DNA of 64,000 bases from Nakamurella flava. Its GTDB lineage: Bacteria > Actinomycetota > Actinomycetes > Mycobacteriales > Nakamurellaceae. The stretch spans positions 1 through 64,000 of the forward strand of contig NZ_SZZH01000008.1 of the NCBI RefSeq assembly GCF_005298075.1. The letters are read 5' to 3'. A model generated the notes under the pieces. It worked only from the letters and a program-made list of their open reading frames with translations, did no database searches and was not told the origin of the DNA. The position numbers and the translations under genes were made by a program. Positions 10,244 to 19,341 of this stretch are shown one piece after another (position 1 is the stretch's first letter; each line of letters starts with the position of its first letter).

Positions 10244-11751
10244 GCCCCGGCCTCCCCGGTGCGGTCAGCAGTTCCGATGCGGTCGATCAACGCCGTTGCC
10301 ACCCGTTCCAGACCGACGGACCGCGATGCCTTGACCAGCACCACGTCACCGTCGGCGAGTTCCTCGATCAGGACGGCGACCGCTTCGTCGACGTCGGACA
10401 CGGGCAGCGACTCGCCACCCCACGAACCTTCCAGATGCGCTCCGAGATGCAGCGCGCGGGCCAGTGAGCTGCGACCCGCTCCCTCGGCGCCGACCACGAT
10501 CAGCTGGTCGATGCCCAGGCGGACCACCAGCCGGCCGACCTCGTCGTGCGCCTCGATGGCACTGTCCCCGAGCTCGGCCATCTCCCCGAGCACCGCCCAG
10601 GCCCGCCCCGGACGGGACCGCTTCATCTTCGCCAGGGAGCGCAGCGCGGCCTTCGTCGAATGCGGGTTGGCGTTGTAGGCGTCATTGACGAGCAGCACGC
10701 CACCGGCCAGTTCGGTGACGTCCATCCGCCACTTGGATGCGGGACCGGCGGCGCTGAGCGCGTCGGCCACCTGCTCCACCGGCATCCCGACCGCGCGACC
10801 GACCGCGGCCGCGCTCAGGGCGTTGCCGATCTGGTGCGCGCCCACCACGGACAACCGGACCGGGGCCGAGCCCTCCGGGGTGACCAGGGTGAAGACGGCG
10901 CGGTCGGCGTCGTCGGCGGTGACGTCCTCCGCCCGGACCGTCGCGGCCGGGTCCTGACCGACGAGCACGACCTCGGCGTCCGTGCGGTCGGCCATCGCGG
11001 CCACCCGCTCGTCGTCGGCATTGAGGATGGCGACTCCGCCCCGGCCGGGCAGGACGGATCCCGACGGCAGGGCCTGCACCAGCTCGGACTTGGCCTCGGC
11101 AATGCCCTCGACCGACCCGAACTCACCCAGGTGGGCCGACCCGACGTTCAGCACGGCGCCGATGCGGGGCGGGGCGATCCGGGCCAGTTCGGCGATGTGG
11201 CCCTTGCCGCGGGCCGACAGTTCCAGCACCAGGTACCGGGTCTGCGGGGTGGCCCGCAACGCGGTGTACGGATGGCCGAGCTCGTTGTTGAACGACTCCG
11301 GCGGGGCGACGACCGGATCACCGGAGGCCGACAGCACGGCCGCGATGAGGTCCTTGGTCGACGTCTTGCCGGACGAGCCGGTCACCCCGACCACCTGCAG
11401 ATCGTGTCCGACGACGAGCGCCTTCACCGATGCCTGGGCCAGTCGGGCCAACGCGGCGAGCACCCCGGCGTTCGGATCCCCGCCGTCGCCGTCCGGGACC
11501 CGGAGCAGCGGCAGACCGGCATCGGCCGGCAGGTCGCGCGAGCCCAGCACCGCGACCGCACCCGCGCCCCGCGCGGCGGCGGCGAAGTCGTGGCCGTCGG
11601 CGTGGTCGCCGACCAGGGCGACGAACAGGGCGCCCGGCTGCACGCGCCGGGTGTCGAACTCCGCGGACGTCACCAGCAGTTCGCCGGGGGCGTCGGCGGG
11701 CAGGGCCGCGCCGGTCGCCTCGGCGACCTGGGCGAGGGTCATCTCGATCAC
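10240..11751 (-). CDS. murF: UDP-MurNAc-tripeptide--D-Ala-D-Ala ligase
   Basis: A 503-residue Mur ligase that completes the pentapeptide by adding D-Ala-D-Ala. The N-terminal substrate domain contains [18 protein letters not shown], the MurF/MurE-type uridine-binding segment. The ATP loop GSSGKT is at residues 125-130, and [10 protein letters not shown] marks the ligase domain. The GTG at 11751 overlaps the murE stop as GTGA; the in-frame ATG three codons later (11742) could also serve. Confidence 0.95.
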   Translation of the reverse strand: MIEMTLAQVAEATGAALPADAPGELLVTSAEFDTRRVQPGALFVALVGDHADGHDFAAAARGAGAVAVLGSRDLPADAGLPLLRVPDGDGGDPNAGVLAALARLAQASVKALVVGHDLQVVGVTGSSGKTSTKDLIAAVLSASGDPVVAPPESFNNELGHPYTALRATPQTRYLVLELSARGKGHIAELARIAPPRIGAVLNVGSAHLGEFGSVEGIAEAKSELVQALPSGSVLPGRGGVAILNADDERVAAMADRTDAEVVLVGQDPAATVRAEDVTADDADRAVFTLVTPEGSAPVRLSVVGAHQIGNALSAAAVGRAVGMPVEQVADALSAAGPASKWRMDVTELAGGVLLVNDAYNANPHSTKAALRSLAKMKRSRPGRAWAVLGEMAELGDSAIEAHDEVGRLVVRLGIDQLIVVGAEGAGRSSLARALHLGAHLEGSWGGESLPVSDVDEAVAVLIEELADGDVVLVKASRSVGLERVATALIDRIGTADRTGEAGA

Positions 11752-13451
11752 GCCGGGCCGCCCGTCCCGCCGGCGTCCGCCGGCGTCACCCGTGCGTCCA
11801 GCGCCTGGAGCGCCTGCTCCAGCTCCTGCCGATCGGAGAACGGCAACAGCTCGTCACCCACCTTTTGTCCCGTCTCGTGTCCCTTGCCGGCGATGACGAT
11901 CGCGTCACCCGGCCCGGCCGCGGCCACGGCCGCGCGGATGGCCTCCCGCCGGTCGCCGATCTCCCGGAGTTCGACCGCCCGGTCCCCGACCCCCTCGGCC
12001 ACCACGGCCCGGGCCCCGGCCAGCACGGCCGCGCGGATCCCGCCCGGGTCCTCGGACCGCGGGTTGTCGTCGGTGACGATCACCAGGTCCGCCCGGCGGG
12101 CCGCTTCGGCGCCCATCATCGGCCGCTTGCCGTGGTCGCGGTCGCCGCCGGCGCCGATGACCAGGATCAGCCGGCCGACCAGCCCGTGGCGGACGGCGTC
12201 GAGCACGGCGGCCAGCGCGCCCGGCTTGTGCGCGTAATCGACGACGGCCAGAAAATCCTGACCGGCCAGGACGCGCTCCATCCGACCGGGGACCACCACG
12301 TCGTCGAGCGCGGCGGCCGCCTCGTGCGGATCGCGGCCGAGCGCGTTCACGCAGGCCACAGCCAGCCCGGCGTTCGCGACGTTGAACGGCCCGGGCAGTG
12401 CCAGGTTGAACCCGATCGCGGCATCGTCCGGGCCGAGCAGGGACACCTGCTGGCGCCCGGCCGGCAACGGCACCGCGCCACACACCCGCCAGTCCGCCGG
12501 TCGACCCGGATGCGTGGAGACCGTCACCGCCTCGGGATGATCGGCCGCGAGCCGCTGACCCCACTCGTCGTCGACCATCACGACCGGACGACGGGCCCGA
12601 CCGTCGAACAGCTGCGCCTTGGCCTGGAAGTAGTCCTCCATGTCGCGGTGGAAATCCAGGTGATCCTGCGACAGGTTGGTGAACGCCCCCACCTCGAAGT
12701 GGGTCCCGTCGACCCGGCCCAGGGACAACGCGTGCGAGGAGACCTCCATCGCCACCGCGTCGACGCCCTGCTCGACCATGACCGCGAACAGCGCCTGCAG
12801 GTCGGGGGCCTCGGGGGTGGTCAGGCTGCTGGGCAGCACGGTGACGCCGCCGTCGGGATCGCCCCAGCGGGTCTGCACGGTGCCGATCAGTCCGGTGCGG
12901 GACCCGTCGGCGGCCAACGCCCGCTCGAGCAGGTACCCGGTGGTCGTCTTGCCCGCGGTGCCGGTCACCCCGACGACCTGCAGGCGCCGGCTGGGGTCGC
13001 CGTAGACCTGCGCGGCGACCGCGCCGAGCACGCGGCGCGGCTCGTCCACGATCAGCCGGGGCAGGTCCGCGGTCACCGGGTCGGTGTCCAGCCGGGCCGC
13101 CCCGGCCGGGTCGGTCAGCACCGCCACGGCCCCGGCGTTCACCGCGGCGGCGGCGAACTCGGCCCCGTGCACCCGGGTACCGGGCAGGGCCGCGAACAGG
13201 TCGCCCGGCCGGGCCTCCTGGGCCCGATGGGTGATCCCCGTGATGAGGAGGTCGTCGAGACCGGCCCCGGACGAGGGACCGCCGGTCGGGGCGCAAGCAC
13301 CGGCGGAACTCGCGTTCCGAACGCCGGCGGCGGTGGCCGGTCGCCCGGTCGGGCGAGTGCCGGCCGTCCGGGCGAGGTCGACGAGCCTGGCCCCGACCGG
13401 TCGCTGCGGGCGCAACGAGGTCGGAGCGACAGGGGAAGTCACGGCGCGCAC
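11748..13451 (-). CDS. murE: UDP-MurNAc-tripeptide synthetase, meso-DAP adding
   Basis: A 567-residue Mur ligase that adds the third stem residue. The ATP loop GTAGKTT is at residues 164-170. The motif DDNPRSEDP in the C-terminal domain is the signature for meso-diaminopimelate selection, so the cell wall is of the A1-gamma/meso-DAP class, consistent with dapF in this window. About 60 N-terminal residues are Ala/Arg/Thr-rich and not conserved; the GTG at 13451 is the first candidate after the ftsI stop, 8 bp away, but a later start is possible. Confidence 0.95.
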   Translation of the reverse strand: MRAVTSPVAPTSLRPQRPVGARLVDLARTAGTRPTGRPATAAGVRNASSAGACAPTGGPSSGAGLDDLLITGITHRAQEARPGDLFAALPGTRVHGAEFAAAAVNAGAVAVLTDPAGAARLDTDPVTADLPRLIVDEPRRVLGAVAAQVYGDPSRRLQVVGVTGTAGKTTTGYLLERALAADGSRTGLIGTVQTRWGDPDGGVTVLPSSLTTPEAPDLQALFAVMVEQGVDAVAMEVSSHALSLGRVDGTHFEVGAFTNLSQDHLDFHRDMEDYFQAKAQLFDGRARRPVVMVDDEWGQRLAADHPEAVTVSTHPGRPADWRVCGAVPLPAGRQQVSLLGPDDAAIGFNLALPGPFNVANAGLAVACVNALGRDPHEAAAALDDVVVPGRMERVLAGQDFLAVVDYAHKPGALAAVLDAVRHGLVGRLILVIGAGGDRDHGKRPMMGAEAARRADLVIVTDDNPRSEDPGGIRAAVLAGARAVVAEGVGDRAVELREIGDRREAIRAAVAAAGPGDAIVIAGKGHETGQKVGDELLPFSDRQELEQALQALDARVTPADAGGTGGPA

Positions 13452-13459
13452 GTTACCCG

Positions 13460-15541
13460 CTACGGCAGATACAGGTCGTAGACCGGAGCCGGCGTCGCCG
13501 ACGGCGGCACGTCCCCGGCCCGCAGCACGTACGAGGCCACGTCATGGAACAGCGGAGCGCAGCTTGTCGTCCCGACGGACGAATCCCCGCGCGGGTTGTC
13601 CAGCATGATCGAGATGGCGTACTGCGGGTTGTCGGCCGGGACGATCCCACCGAAGGTGGACGTGATCAGGCTCTGCGAGTACTCACCGGTGTCCTCGTCG
13701 ACCTGCTGCGCGGTACCCGTCTTGCCGGCCACCTGGTAGCCGGTGATCTGCGCCTGCGGGGCGGTGCCGCGGTGTGCCGTGTCGCCGCTCTGGATGGTGC
13801 CGCGCAGCATCTGCAGCAGAGTGGCCGCCGACTCGGGCTTCATCACCTGGGTGGTGGTGCCGGTCGGGAACGGGGTGGTCACGCCATCGCTGGTGGTGGA
13901 CGCCACCAGCGTCGGCTGGATGCGGACGCCGCCGTTGGCGATCGTCTGATACATGCTGGCCAGCTCGACCAGGTTGTACGAGACGCCCTGGCCGATGGGC
14001 AGGTTCGCGAACGTCGCCGCCGACCAGGTGGACATGGCGGGCAGGTTGCCGCTGGTCTCCGCGGGCAGCTGCACGCCCGTGCGGGCCCCCTGGCCGAAGC
14101 GCTTGGCCATGGCCATGAAGTCGTCCTGACCGACCTGCTGGGCGATCATCAGGGTGCCGACGTTGGAGGACTTGGCCAGGATGCCGGTCGCCGTCATCTT
14201 CGTCGGGCCGTGGGCCCACGCGTCCTTGACGGTGATGCCGCCCATCTCGATGCTGCCGTCCACCGTGAACGGGGTGGTCGGCGTGATGAGGCCCTTGTCG
14301 AGGGCGGCGGCCATGGTGACGACCTTGTTGACCGAGCCCATCTCGAACGCCGCGGTGGCCGCGAGGTTGCCGGTCTGCCGGGTGGTCTGACCCGGCTGGT
14401 AGCAGGCCATCACCGGAATGTGGGCGTCCTTGACGGCCATGACGACGATGCAGCCCTTCTTGGCCTGCGAAGCGTCGACGTACTTCTGCAGCTGCTGCAT
14501 CACCGCGTACTGCAGGTCGCTGTCGATGGTCAGCTGCACGTCCATGCCGTCGACCGCGGGGACCTGGTCGCGAGTCGAGTTCGGGATGACGAGGTGGGTG
14601 GCGTCGACGTCGACCGTGCGGGTGCCGTCCTTGCCGGCGAGCCGGGTGTCCCACTTGGACTCGATACCGGACAGGCCGTTGCCGTCGTAGTCGGTGTTGC
14701 CGACGATCGCGGCCATGGCGCTGTTGTCCGGGTACTCGCGCATGTCCTGCCGCTCGGTGGCCACCGCGTTGATGTGCGCCTGGTCGAACAGCGGCGAGAT
14801 CTCCTTCATCATCGCGGCGGCCTGCTCGGGCAGCAGGTTGCGGGCCAGGTAGACGTAGGTGCGGCTGGACTGCAGCTTCTCCAGGATGTCGGCCTCGGTG
14901 ACCGGCGCCCCCGTGGAGGCGACGTCCGGGGCGCCGCCCTGGGCCAGCCCCGCGACGATGATGCGGGCGACCGCCTGCCGCTGGGCGTCGTCGGTGAACA
15001 GCTTGGGCCGGGCGGCGATGGCCCGACCCTCCACCGTGAAGGCCACGTTGTTGCCGTTCACGTCGGTGATGGTGCCGCGCTGGGCGATCAGCGGGATCTC
15101 GCGGGTGCGCTGCTGGGCACTCTGGGCCGCGTAGTTGCCGATGTCGAAGACCTGGATGGTCGTCAGCTTGACGAGCGCCGCCACCAGGACCAGGACCAGC
15201 GCGAACAGCGCCAGCCGACCCCGGCGGGCCGGGCTGAACGAGGACTGACGGGCGCGCTTGGCGCGGCGGCCGCGGACCGACGCGGACGGGTGGCCCGTAC
15301 GCAGTGGCCGCCCGGCGAAACCCGCGCCGCGCGCCGGCCGGGCGGTCGCGGTCGGTGCCGGACGGTCGACCGGACGGACGCCGTCGGTCCGGATGCGCCG
15401 GGGACGGGCGCTCTGCGGGGCGCTCGACCCGGAGACCGGCCCGGGGCGGGTGGGCCGGGCCCGGCGAGGATCCACCGGTCCACCGGACCCGACGCGACCA
15501 GTGTCGCGGGCGGGACGGCCGCCGCCGATTCCCGTCGTCAT
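13460..15541 (-). CDS. ftsI: Septal transpeptidase FtsI (class B PBP)
   Basis: A 693-residue class B penicillin-binding protein that crosslinks septal peptidoglycan. A basic Pro/Arg-rich cytoplasmic tail of about 105 residues precedes one transmembrane helix (about 108-128) and the PBP dimerisation domain. The transpeptidase domain has catalytic S403-x-x-K406, SSN at 457-459 and KTG at 606-608. The ATG overlaps the ftsL stop (ATGA). The tail is longer than in E. coli FtsI, as often seen in actinobacteria. Confidence 0.95.
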   Translation of the reverse strand: MTTGIGGGRPARDTGRVGSGGPVDPRRARPTRPGPVSGSSAPQSARPRRIRTDGVRPVDRPAPTATARPARGAGFAGRPLRTGHPSASVRGRRAKRARQSSFSPARRGRLALFALVLVLVAALVKLTTIQVFDIGNYAAQSAQQRTREIPLIAQRGTITDVNGNNVAFTVEGRAIAARPKLFTDDAQRQAVARIIVAGLAQGGAPDVASTGAPVTEADILEKLQSSRTYVYLARNLLPEQAAAMMKEISPLFDQAHINAVATERQDMREYPDNSAMAAIVGNTDYDGNGLSGIESKWDTRLAGKDGTRTVDVDATHLVIPNSTRDQVPAVDGMDVQLTIDSDLQYAVMQQLQKYVDASQAKKGCIVVMAVKDAHIPVMACYQPGQTTRQTGNLAATAAFEMGSVNKVVTMAAALDKGLITPTTPFTVDGSIEMGGITVKDAWAHGPTKMTATGILAKSSNVGTLMIAQQVGQDDFMAMAKRFGQGARTGVQLPAETSGNLPAMSTWSAATFANLPIGQGVSYNLVELASMYQTIANGGVRIQPTLVASTTSDGVTTPFPTGTTTQVMKPESAATLLQMLRGTIQSGDTAHRGTAPQAQITGYQVAGKTGTAQQVDEDTGEYSQSLITSTFGGIVPADNPQYAISIMLDNPRGDSSVGTTSCAPLFHDVASYVLRAGDVPPSATPAPVYDLYLP

Positions 15542-16242
15542 CCGACGGTTCCCGTCGCGGTGACGGCGGACGGGGCGGCGGTCACCGGGGCCGGAGCCGC
15601 CGGGGCGGCCGCCTCGGGTGCTGCGGCTTCGGGGGCGGCAGTCGTCGGAGCGGCGGTCGTCGGAGCGGCCTCGGCCGCCGGGGCGGGAGCCGGGGTGGTG
15701 GCCGGGGTGGCCGCCGCTCCGGCGGCCGCCGGATCGGTGGTCGGTGCGGCCGCGGCCGGCGCCGGCGTGGGCACGGCCGACGGCGTTCCGACGACGGTGC
15801 CGTGGCCGGCGCCGTCGATCTCGAGCATGGCGGAATCGCCGGCGATGGTCAGGCCGAGCTGGGCGGCGACCTGGGCGATGCGCGGAGTCGAGTCCAGGCC
15901 GGCGACCTCCCGCTGCAGGGCCTCGATGTCCAGGCGGAGGCTCGCGCTGTCCGTCCGCGCCTTCGCCGCCTTCATTCCGGCCTCGTCGGTCAGGGTGTTG
16001 AGGTAGAGCACCCCGGCCACGCCGGCGGTCAGCAGGACGATGACCGCGATGACGAACGGAGCCCGGTCGAGGGCGGCCGCCACCGGACGGCCGGGCGAGC
16101 CGAGCCGGGTCTCCCCCGACTTCTGCAGGCGCCGCTGCCGACGTTCATACGCCCGCCGCGACGACTCCGTCGACGACCGACCCGACCGGGCCCGCCGTCC
16201 GGTGTCCGGTCCTGCCGTCCGTACCTCGTCCTGGATCGTCAC
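15538..16242 (-). CDS. ftsL: Divisome protein FtsL-like (bitopic, Ala/Pro/Thr tail)
   Basis: A 234-residue bitopic protein in the usual ftsL position. A basic N-terminal tail is followed by one transmembrane segment (about residues 61-80) and a short coiled-coil stretch (about 84-118) of the FtsL/DivIC kind. The last 85 residues are a low-complexity Ala/Pro/Thr/Glu extension outside the membrane, which E. coli FtsL lacks. Assignment rests on topology and gene order, since FtsL sequences are poorly conserved. The GTG at 16242 overlaps the stop of the upstream 34-aa ORF. Confidence 0.85.
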   Translation of the reverse strand: MTIQDEVRTAGPDTGRRARSGRSSTESSRRAYERRQRRLQKSGETRLGSPGRPVAAALDRAPFVIAVIVLLTAGVAGVLYLNTLTDEAGMKAAKARTDSASLRLDIEALQREVAGLDSTPRIAQVAAQLGLTIAGDSAMLEIDGAGHGTVVGTPSAVPTPAPAAAAPTTDPAAAGAAATPATTPAPAPAAEAAPTTAAPTTAAPEAAAPEAAAPAAPAPVTAAPSAVTATGTVG

Positions 16243-16343
16243 GCCGCAGCCTTCCTGTACCGGACCATCTGCCCCACCCCGTTCGTGCCACTGATCGCCG
16301 TCCGGCGTCCCGCCGATTCGTTCGTCGCCGGTTCGTTGGTCAT
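16239..16343 (-). CDS. 34-aa ORF coupled on both sides between rsmH and ftsL
   Basis: A 34-residue open frame starts with an ATG at 16343 that overlaps the rsmH stop (ATGA). It ends with a TGA that overlaps the GTG start of ftsL (GTGA). The product is hydrophilic, has no membrane segment, ends in a basic stretch (VRYRKAAA) and matches no family I know. About 85% of third codon positions are G or C, in line with real genes here. At minimum it would carry ribosomes from rsmH to ftsL; it may be a real small protein. Without it, rsmH and ftsL would be separated by an untranslated gap of 97 bp, unusual in this cluster. Confidence 0.5.
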   Translation of the reverse strand: MTNEPATNESAGRRTAISGTNGVGQMVRYRKAAA

Positions 16344-17335
16344 CGCCGGCCCCCGCCGGTCGTCAACCGCTCGGCCGCCCGCATCCGCGCCGACGCGGCC
16401 CGCGGGTTCGCCTGCACCTCGTCGTCGGTCGGCAACTCGGCCCCACGGGTCAGCCACCGGAACTCCGGCTCGGTGCCGGGGAGCTCGACGGGTAGGCCGG
16501 GGGGTGAGGTCGAGAGCGTCGACGGCTGGATCGCCCGCTTGACGATGCGGTCCTCGAGCGACTGGTAGGACAGCAGCACGATCCGGCCGCCCACGGCGAT
16601 CCGCTCGAGCACGGCGGGCAACGCGCGGCGGAGCGCCCCCAGCTCGTCGTTGACCTCGATGCGCAGGGCCTGGAAGGTGCGCTTGGCCGGGTTGCCCCCG
16701 GTCCGGCGGGTGGCCGCCGGGATGTTGCTGCGGACCAGGTCGACCAGCCGGGCGCTGGTGGTGAACGGCTCCCGGGCCCGCTCGGCGACGATCGCGGCGG
16801 CGATCCGCCCGGCGAACCGTTCCTCTCCGTACTCCCGCAGGATCCGGGCGAGCTCACCGGTGGCGTAGGTGTTGAGGACGTCGGCCGCGGACGGCCCCGT
16901 GGTCGGGTCCATCCGCATGTCCAGTGGGCCGTCCTGGGCGTAGGCGAAGCCCCGGTCCGCCCGGTCCAGCTGCACGGACGACACCCCGAGGTCGAACAGC
17001 ACACCCTGGACGCGGGCCCCTGGGACGTGCTCGTCGATGGCGTCACCGATGCGGTCGTACACGGCGTGGACCAGGACGGCCCGGTCGATCACGCCCGCCT
17101 CGGTCAGCCGCCGCTCGGCGATCTCCAGGGCCTGCGGGTCGCGGTCGATACCGACGATCCGCAGGTGCGGGTGGGCCTGCAACAGGGCCAGCGTGTGGCC
17201 GCCCATGCCGAGAGTGGCGTCCACACACCAGCTCTGATCCGGCGCGCCATCCAGAGCCGGGGTCAGCAGCTCGTCGACCCGGCCGAGCAGGACGGGGACG
17301 TGTCCCGCCGGCACCGGCTGCGACCGCTGCCCCAT
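16340..17335 (-). CDS. rsmH: 16S rRNA (cytosine-1402-N4) methyltransferase
   Basis: A 331-residue SAM-dependent methyltransferase (formerly MraW) that N4-methylates C1402 in the ribosomal decoding centre. The N-terminus reads [20 protein letters not shown], followed by the SAM-binding motif [11 protein letters not shown]; a later segment contains [12 protein letters not shown] and the C-terminus contains [11 protein letters not shown], all typical. The ATG at 17335 is chosen because the family begins at this HVPVLL segment; the frame is open further upstream but reads through repeats and low-complexity sequence there. Confidence 0.95.
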   Translation of the reverse strand: MGQRSQPVPAGHVPVLLGRVDELLTPALDGAPDQSWCVDATLGMGGHTLALLQAHPHLRIVGIDRDPQALEIAERRLTEAGVIDRAVLVHAVYDRIGDAIDEHVPGARVQGVLFDLGVSSVQLDRADRGFAYAQDGPLDMRMDPTTGPSAADVLNTYATGELARILREYGEERFAGRIAAAIVAERAREPFTTSARLVDLVRSNIPAATRRTGGNPAKRTFQALRIEVNDELGALRRALPAVLERIAVGGRIVLLSYQSLEDRIVKRAIQPSTLSTSPPGLPVELPGTEPEFRWLTRGAELPTDDEVQANPRAASARMRAAERLTTGGGRR

Positions 17336-17670
17336 CGGCGTCCCCTCCGGTGTCTGACGTGGTGATCGGGTTCTGCTGGCACGTGCCGGGTGGCGCGCAC
17401 GGGAAAGAACCGGAGCACGGCCGTGACGGCCGGTCCGGTGGGTGCTGGTCGGGTGCGGGTGGAGCGGGGCCGGGCGGTGCTGGTGGGAGACGGGTGTCGG
17501 AGCGGGATCCGGTGGACCGGGGTGTTCCTGCTTCCTGGTCCCCATCCGCGTCGGGCCCTGGCACGGGGGAAGTCGTGTCAGCGCCGGTCGGTCCTGGCAC
17601 GGGGGAAGTCGTGTCAGGGCTGGAGCGGATGCGGGCCGGGCGGCAGGTCCATCGCCGTCGGTCCGGTGGA
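17336..17670. other. 335-bp mraZ-rsmH spacer
   Basis: This spacer is unusually long for a dcw cluster. It is G-rich on the plus strand and contains two perfect 25-bp direct repeats (separate entry). A weak TGGGT-N5-TCGGG element lies at 17439-17453. I see no convincing coding frame. It may hold a second promoter or a processing site for rsmH. Confidence 0.5.
17557..17617. repeat. Two perfect 25-bp direct repeats in the mraZ-rsmH spacer
   Basis: The 25-bp sequence beginning CCTGGCACGGGGGAAGTCGT occurs at 17557-17581 and again, identical, at 17593-17617, with 11 bp between copies and a 36-bp period. Within each copy, GGCACG and CGTGTC form a partial inverted repeat (GACACG/CGTGCC), so each unit resembles a regulator half-site pair. 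The repeats lie in the mraZ-rsmH leader. Confidence 0.8.
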
Positions 17671-18105
17671 TCAACTGGTGAGCAACCCCCGTTCCGGCGC
17701 GGCGTATGCGGCCTCCTGGCGGGCCTCGTACTCCTGCCACTCGGTGGCGTCCCAGATCTCCATCCGCAGGCCGACACCGGTGATGACGATGTCCTTGGTG
17801 AGGCCGGCGTACTCCCGCATGCGGGCGGGGATGGAGATGCGGCCCTGGCCGTCCGGACGCTGCTCGTCGGTGTTGGCCAGCATGTAGCGCTGGTAACCGC
17901 GGGCGCGTTCGTCGGTGATCGGGGCATTGATGGCGGCGTCGGCGAAGGTGTTGAAACCGTCAGGGGTGAAGACGTAAAGGCAGTGATCCTGTCCCCGCAC
18001 CACCATCACCCCCGCCGCGAACTGGTCCCGGTATCTCGCGGGCAACGTGACCCGCCCCTTGTCGTCCATCCGCGGCGTGTAAGTGCCGAAGAAACCGGAA
18101 GGCAT
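17671..18105 (-). CDS. mraZ: Transcriptional regulator MraZ
   Basis: A 144-residue protein with two AbrB/SpoVT-like swapped-hairpin domains, each with the MraZ signature: [13 protein letters not shown] near residue 15 and [18 protein letters not shown] near residue 85. MraZ forms ring oligomers that bind TGGGN repeats and usually represses its own dcw promoter. The ATG at 18105 has a GGGGGAGG Shine-Dalgarno sequence about 10 bases upstream. It heads the dcw transcript and is separated from rsmH by an unusually long 335-bp spacer. Confidence 0.95.
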   Translation of the reverse strand: MPSGFFGTYTPRMDDKGRVTLPARYRDQFAAGVMVVRGQDHCLYVFTPDGFNTFADAAINAPITDERARGYQRYMLANTDEQRPDGQGRISIPARMREYAGLTKDIVITGVGLRMEIWDATEWQEYEARQEAAYAAPERGLLTS

Positions 18106-18138
18106 CCCCGAACACCTCCCCCGGATCCAAGTTGCACC

Positions 18139-18173
18139 ACCTTAACCCACTTTCTGCCACCCACCTCCACCCA
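18139..18173 (-). promoter_or_regulatory. MraZ operator and likely mraZ promoter
   Basis: On the mraZ sense strand three TGGGT pentamers lie at 18169-18173, 18159-18163 and 18145-18149 (start-to-start 10 and 14 bp). They are followed directly by TAAGGT (18144-18139), a plausible -10 hexamer about 35 bp before the mraZ ATG. TGGGN units on a 10-bp period upstream of mraZ are the known MraZ binding signature, so autoregulation of the dcw cluster is likely. No clear -35 hexamer is visible. Confidence 0.75.
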
Positions 18174-18220
18174 ACACCCCCGATCGCGGTACGGCGGAGC
18201 ATCACTGCAGGTCGTGGCGG

Positions 18221-18235
18221 TGGGGCGGAGTGGGG
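18221..18235 (+). promoter_or_regulatory. Upstream TGGGG pair, 10-bp period
   Basis: TGGGGCGGAGTGGGG: two TGGGG units exactly 10 bp apart on the plus strand, opposite in orientation to the proximal MraZ boxes and about 115 bp upstream of the mraZ ATG. The geometry (TGGGN-N5-TGGGN) equals that of a MraZ site. Confidence 0.5.
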
Positions 18236-18420
18236 AGGCCGGCGGGGTCCACCCGTCCGGGGTGTGTCGCGGTGGCCGCGCGACCCGGGACCAGGCTTTC
18301 TCGGCGGTCCGGGGCGACCGCTCGCTGCCGGGACGCATGCACATCACCCCAGGTCAGCGCATCCGTCCGCGACCTACCGACGTCCCGGCGACGGCGGACA
18401 CCCGGCCGGCACCGCCCGGG

Positions 18421-18489
18421 TGGGGCGCGGTGGGGGGAACCAGTGGGGCGCGGTGGGGGGATCCGGTGGGGCGCGGTGGCAGGCGGTGT
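18421..18489 (+). repeat. 23-bp tandem repeat of TGGGG-N5-TGGGG units
   Basis: Two near-identical 23-bp units (18421-18443, 18444-18466) and a diverged third (18467-18489) each contain TGGGGCGCGG followed by TGGGG (TGGCA in the third). TGGGG units start at 18421, 18431, 18444, 18454 and 18467; TGGCA starts at 18477. A related TGGGGCCCGGTGGCA lies at 18511. The 10-bp spacing matches MraZ operator geometry. The G-runs could also form quadruplexes. Confidence 0.7.
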
Positions 18490-18534
18490 GGGGACCGTGG
18501 CCAGAACCGGTGGGGCCCGGTGGCAGAAGGGGTG

Positions 18535-19095
18535 TCAGGTCGCAGCGACGGCGGGCGCGGCCGTGCCGGTGAAGACGAACCTCTTGTAGGCCCAGAACCG
18601 GAACGTGGTGCCGAGCAGCAACCCGACCACGTTGGCCGCGATGTTGTCGGCCAACGGCGAGGTGAACCCGAGGAGGTAGTGCGAGACCCACAGGCAGGAC
18701 AGGGCGATGCCGAGGCCGATCGTGCACATCACGAAGTAGAGGACGGCCTCGCGGCCGGCGTCGGCCCGGCGGGTGTGCCGGAACGTCCAGTACCGATTAC
18801 CGAGCCAGGCCACCAGCGTCGCGGCGGCGGTCGAGATCACCTTGGCCACCAGGGGCTGACCATCGAGCAGCGGATCGGAGCCGACATAGCTCAACAGATT
18901 GAACAGCCCGATGTCGACGGTGAGCGCGACGATGCCGACCATCCCGAACTTGGCCAGCTGCCGGACCAATCCCTGCCCGGCGGTCCAGAGGCGGCGCACC
19001 AGGGTGGGTGGCGTCGGCGACGGCCCGCCCGGGGCGTCGGGGGCCGCGGGCGCGGGGGCGGCCCGACCGGACGGGGAACTGGACATCGACGCCAT
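18535..19095 (-). CDS. GtrA-family membrane protein
   Basis: A 186-residue protein with a Pro/Ala-rich N-terminal tail and four predicted transmembrane helices. The GtrA signature appears as KFGMVGIVALTVDIGLFNLL near residue 48, with NRYWTF and RFWAYKRFVF later. GtrA-type proteins are thought to help move or present polyprenyl-linked sugars across the membrane for cell-envelope glycosylation. The ATG at 19095 is used; an ATG three codons later (19086) is equally plausible. It lies upstream of mraZ on the same strand and might read into the dcw cluster, although 429 bp separate them. Confidence 0.85.
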   Translation of the reverse strand: MASMSSSPSGRAAPAPAAPDAPGGPSPTPPTLVRRLWTAGQGLVRQLAKFGMVGIVALTVDIGLFNLLSYVGSDPLLDGQPLVAKVISTAAATLVAWLGNRYWTFRHTRRADAGREAVLYFVMCTIGLGIALSCLWVSHYLLGFTSPLADNIAANVVGLLLGTTFRFWAYKRFVFTGTAAPAVAAT

Positions 19096-19341
19096 GCTAC
19101 GGCGACCGCTCCCCCGTACCGGGACATCCGGCGCCCGATCCCCCGGCCGACGGAACCCCCGACCGATCCACGCAGCTGCGTGGAACGGCTGCCCGCGGCA
19201 GCGTGCTGGCAGACTGGCCGCCAGGGGTTCGACCGGTTCGTGGGGACCGACCGTGCAGGGACGTCCAGCTCGATCGACCGGGATGTCCCACCGGTGGGTG
19301 CCGTCGGTCCGCATCGGGCAGCGATCGCTGGGAGGACACGC

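Larger units (their letters stand above)
18106..18534. other. 429-bp mraZ control region
   Basis: The gap between the GtrA-like gene (same strand as mraZ, ending at 18535) and mraZ holds the dcw promoter region. It contains three TGGGT boxes on the mraZ sense strand next to the start, and two groups of TGGGG boxes on the opposite strand further upstream (separate entries). No coding frame is convincing. Confidence 0.8.
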
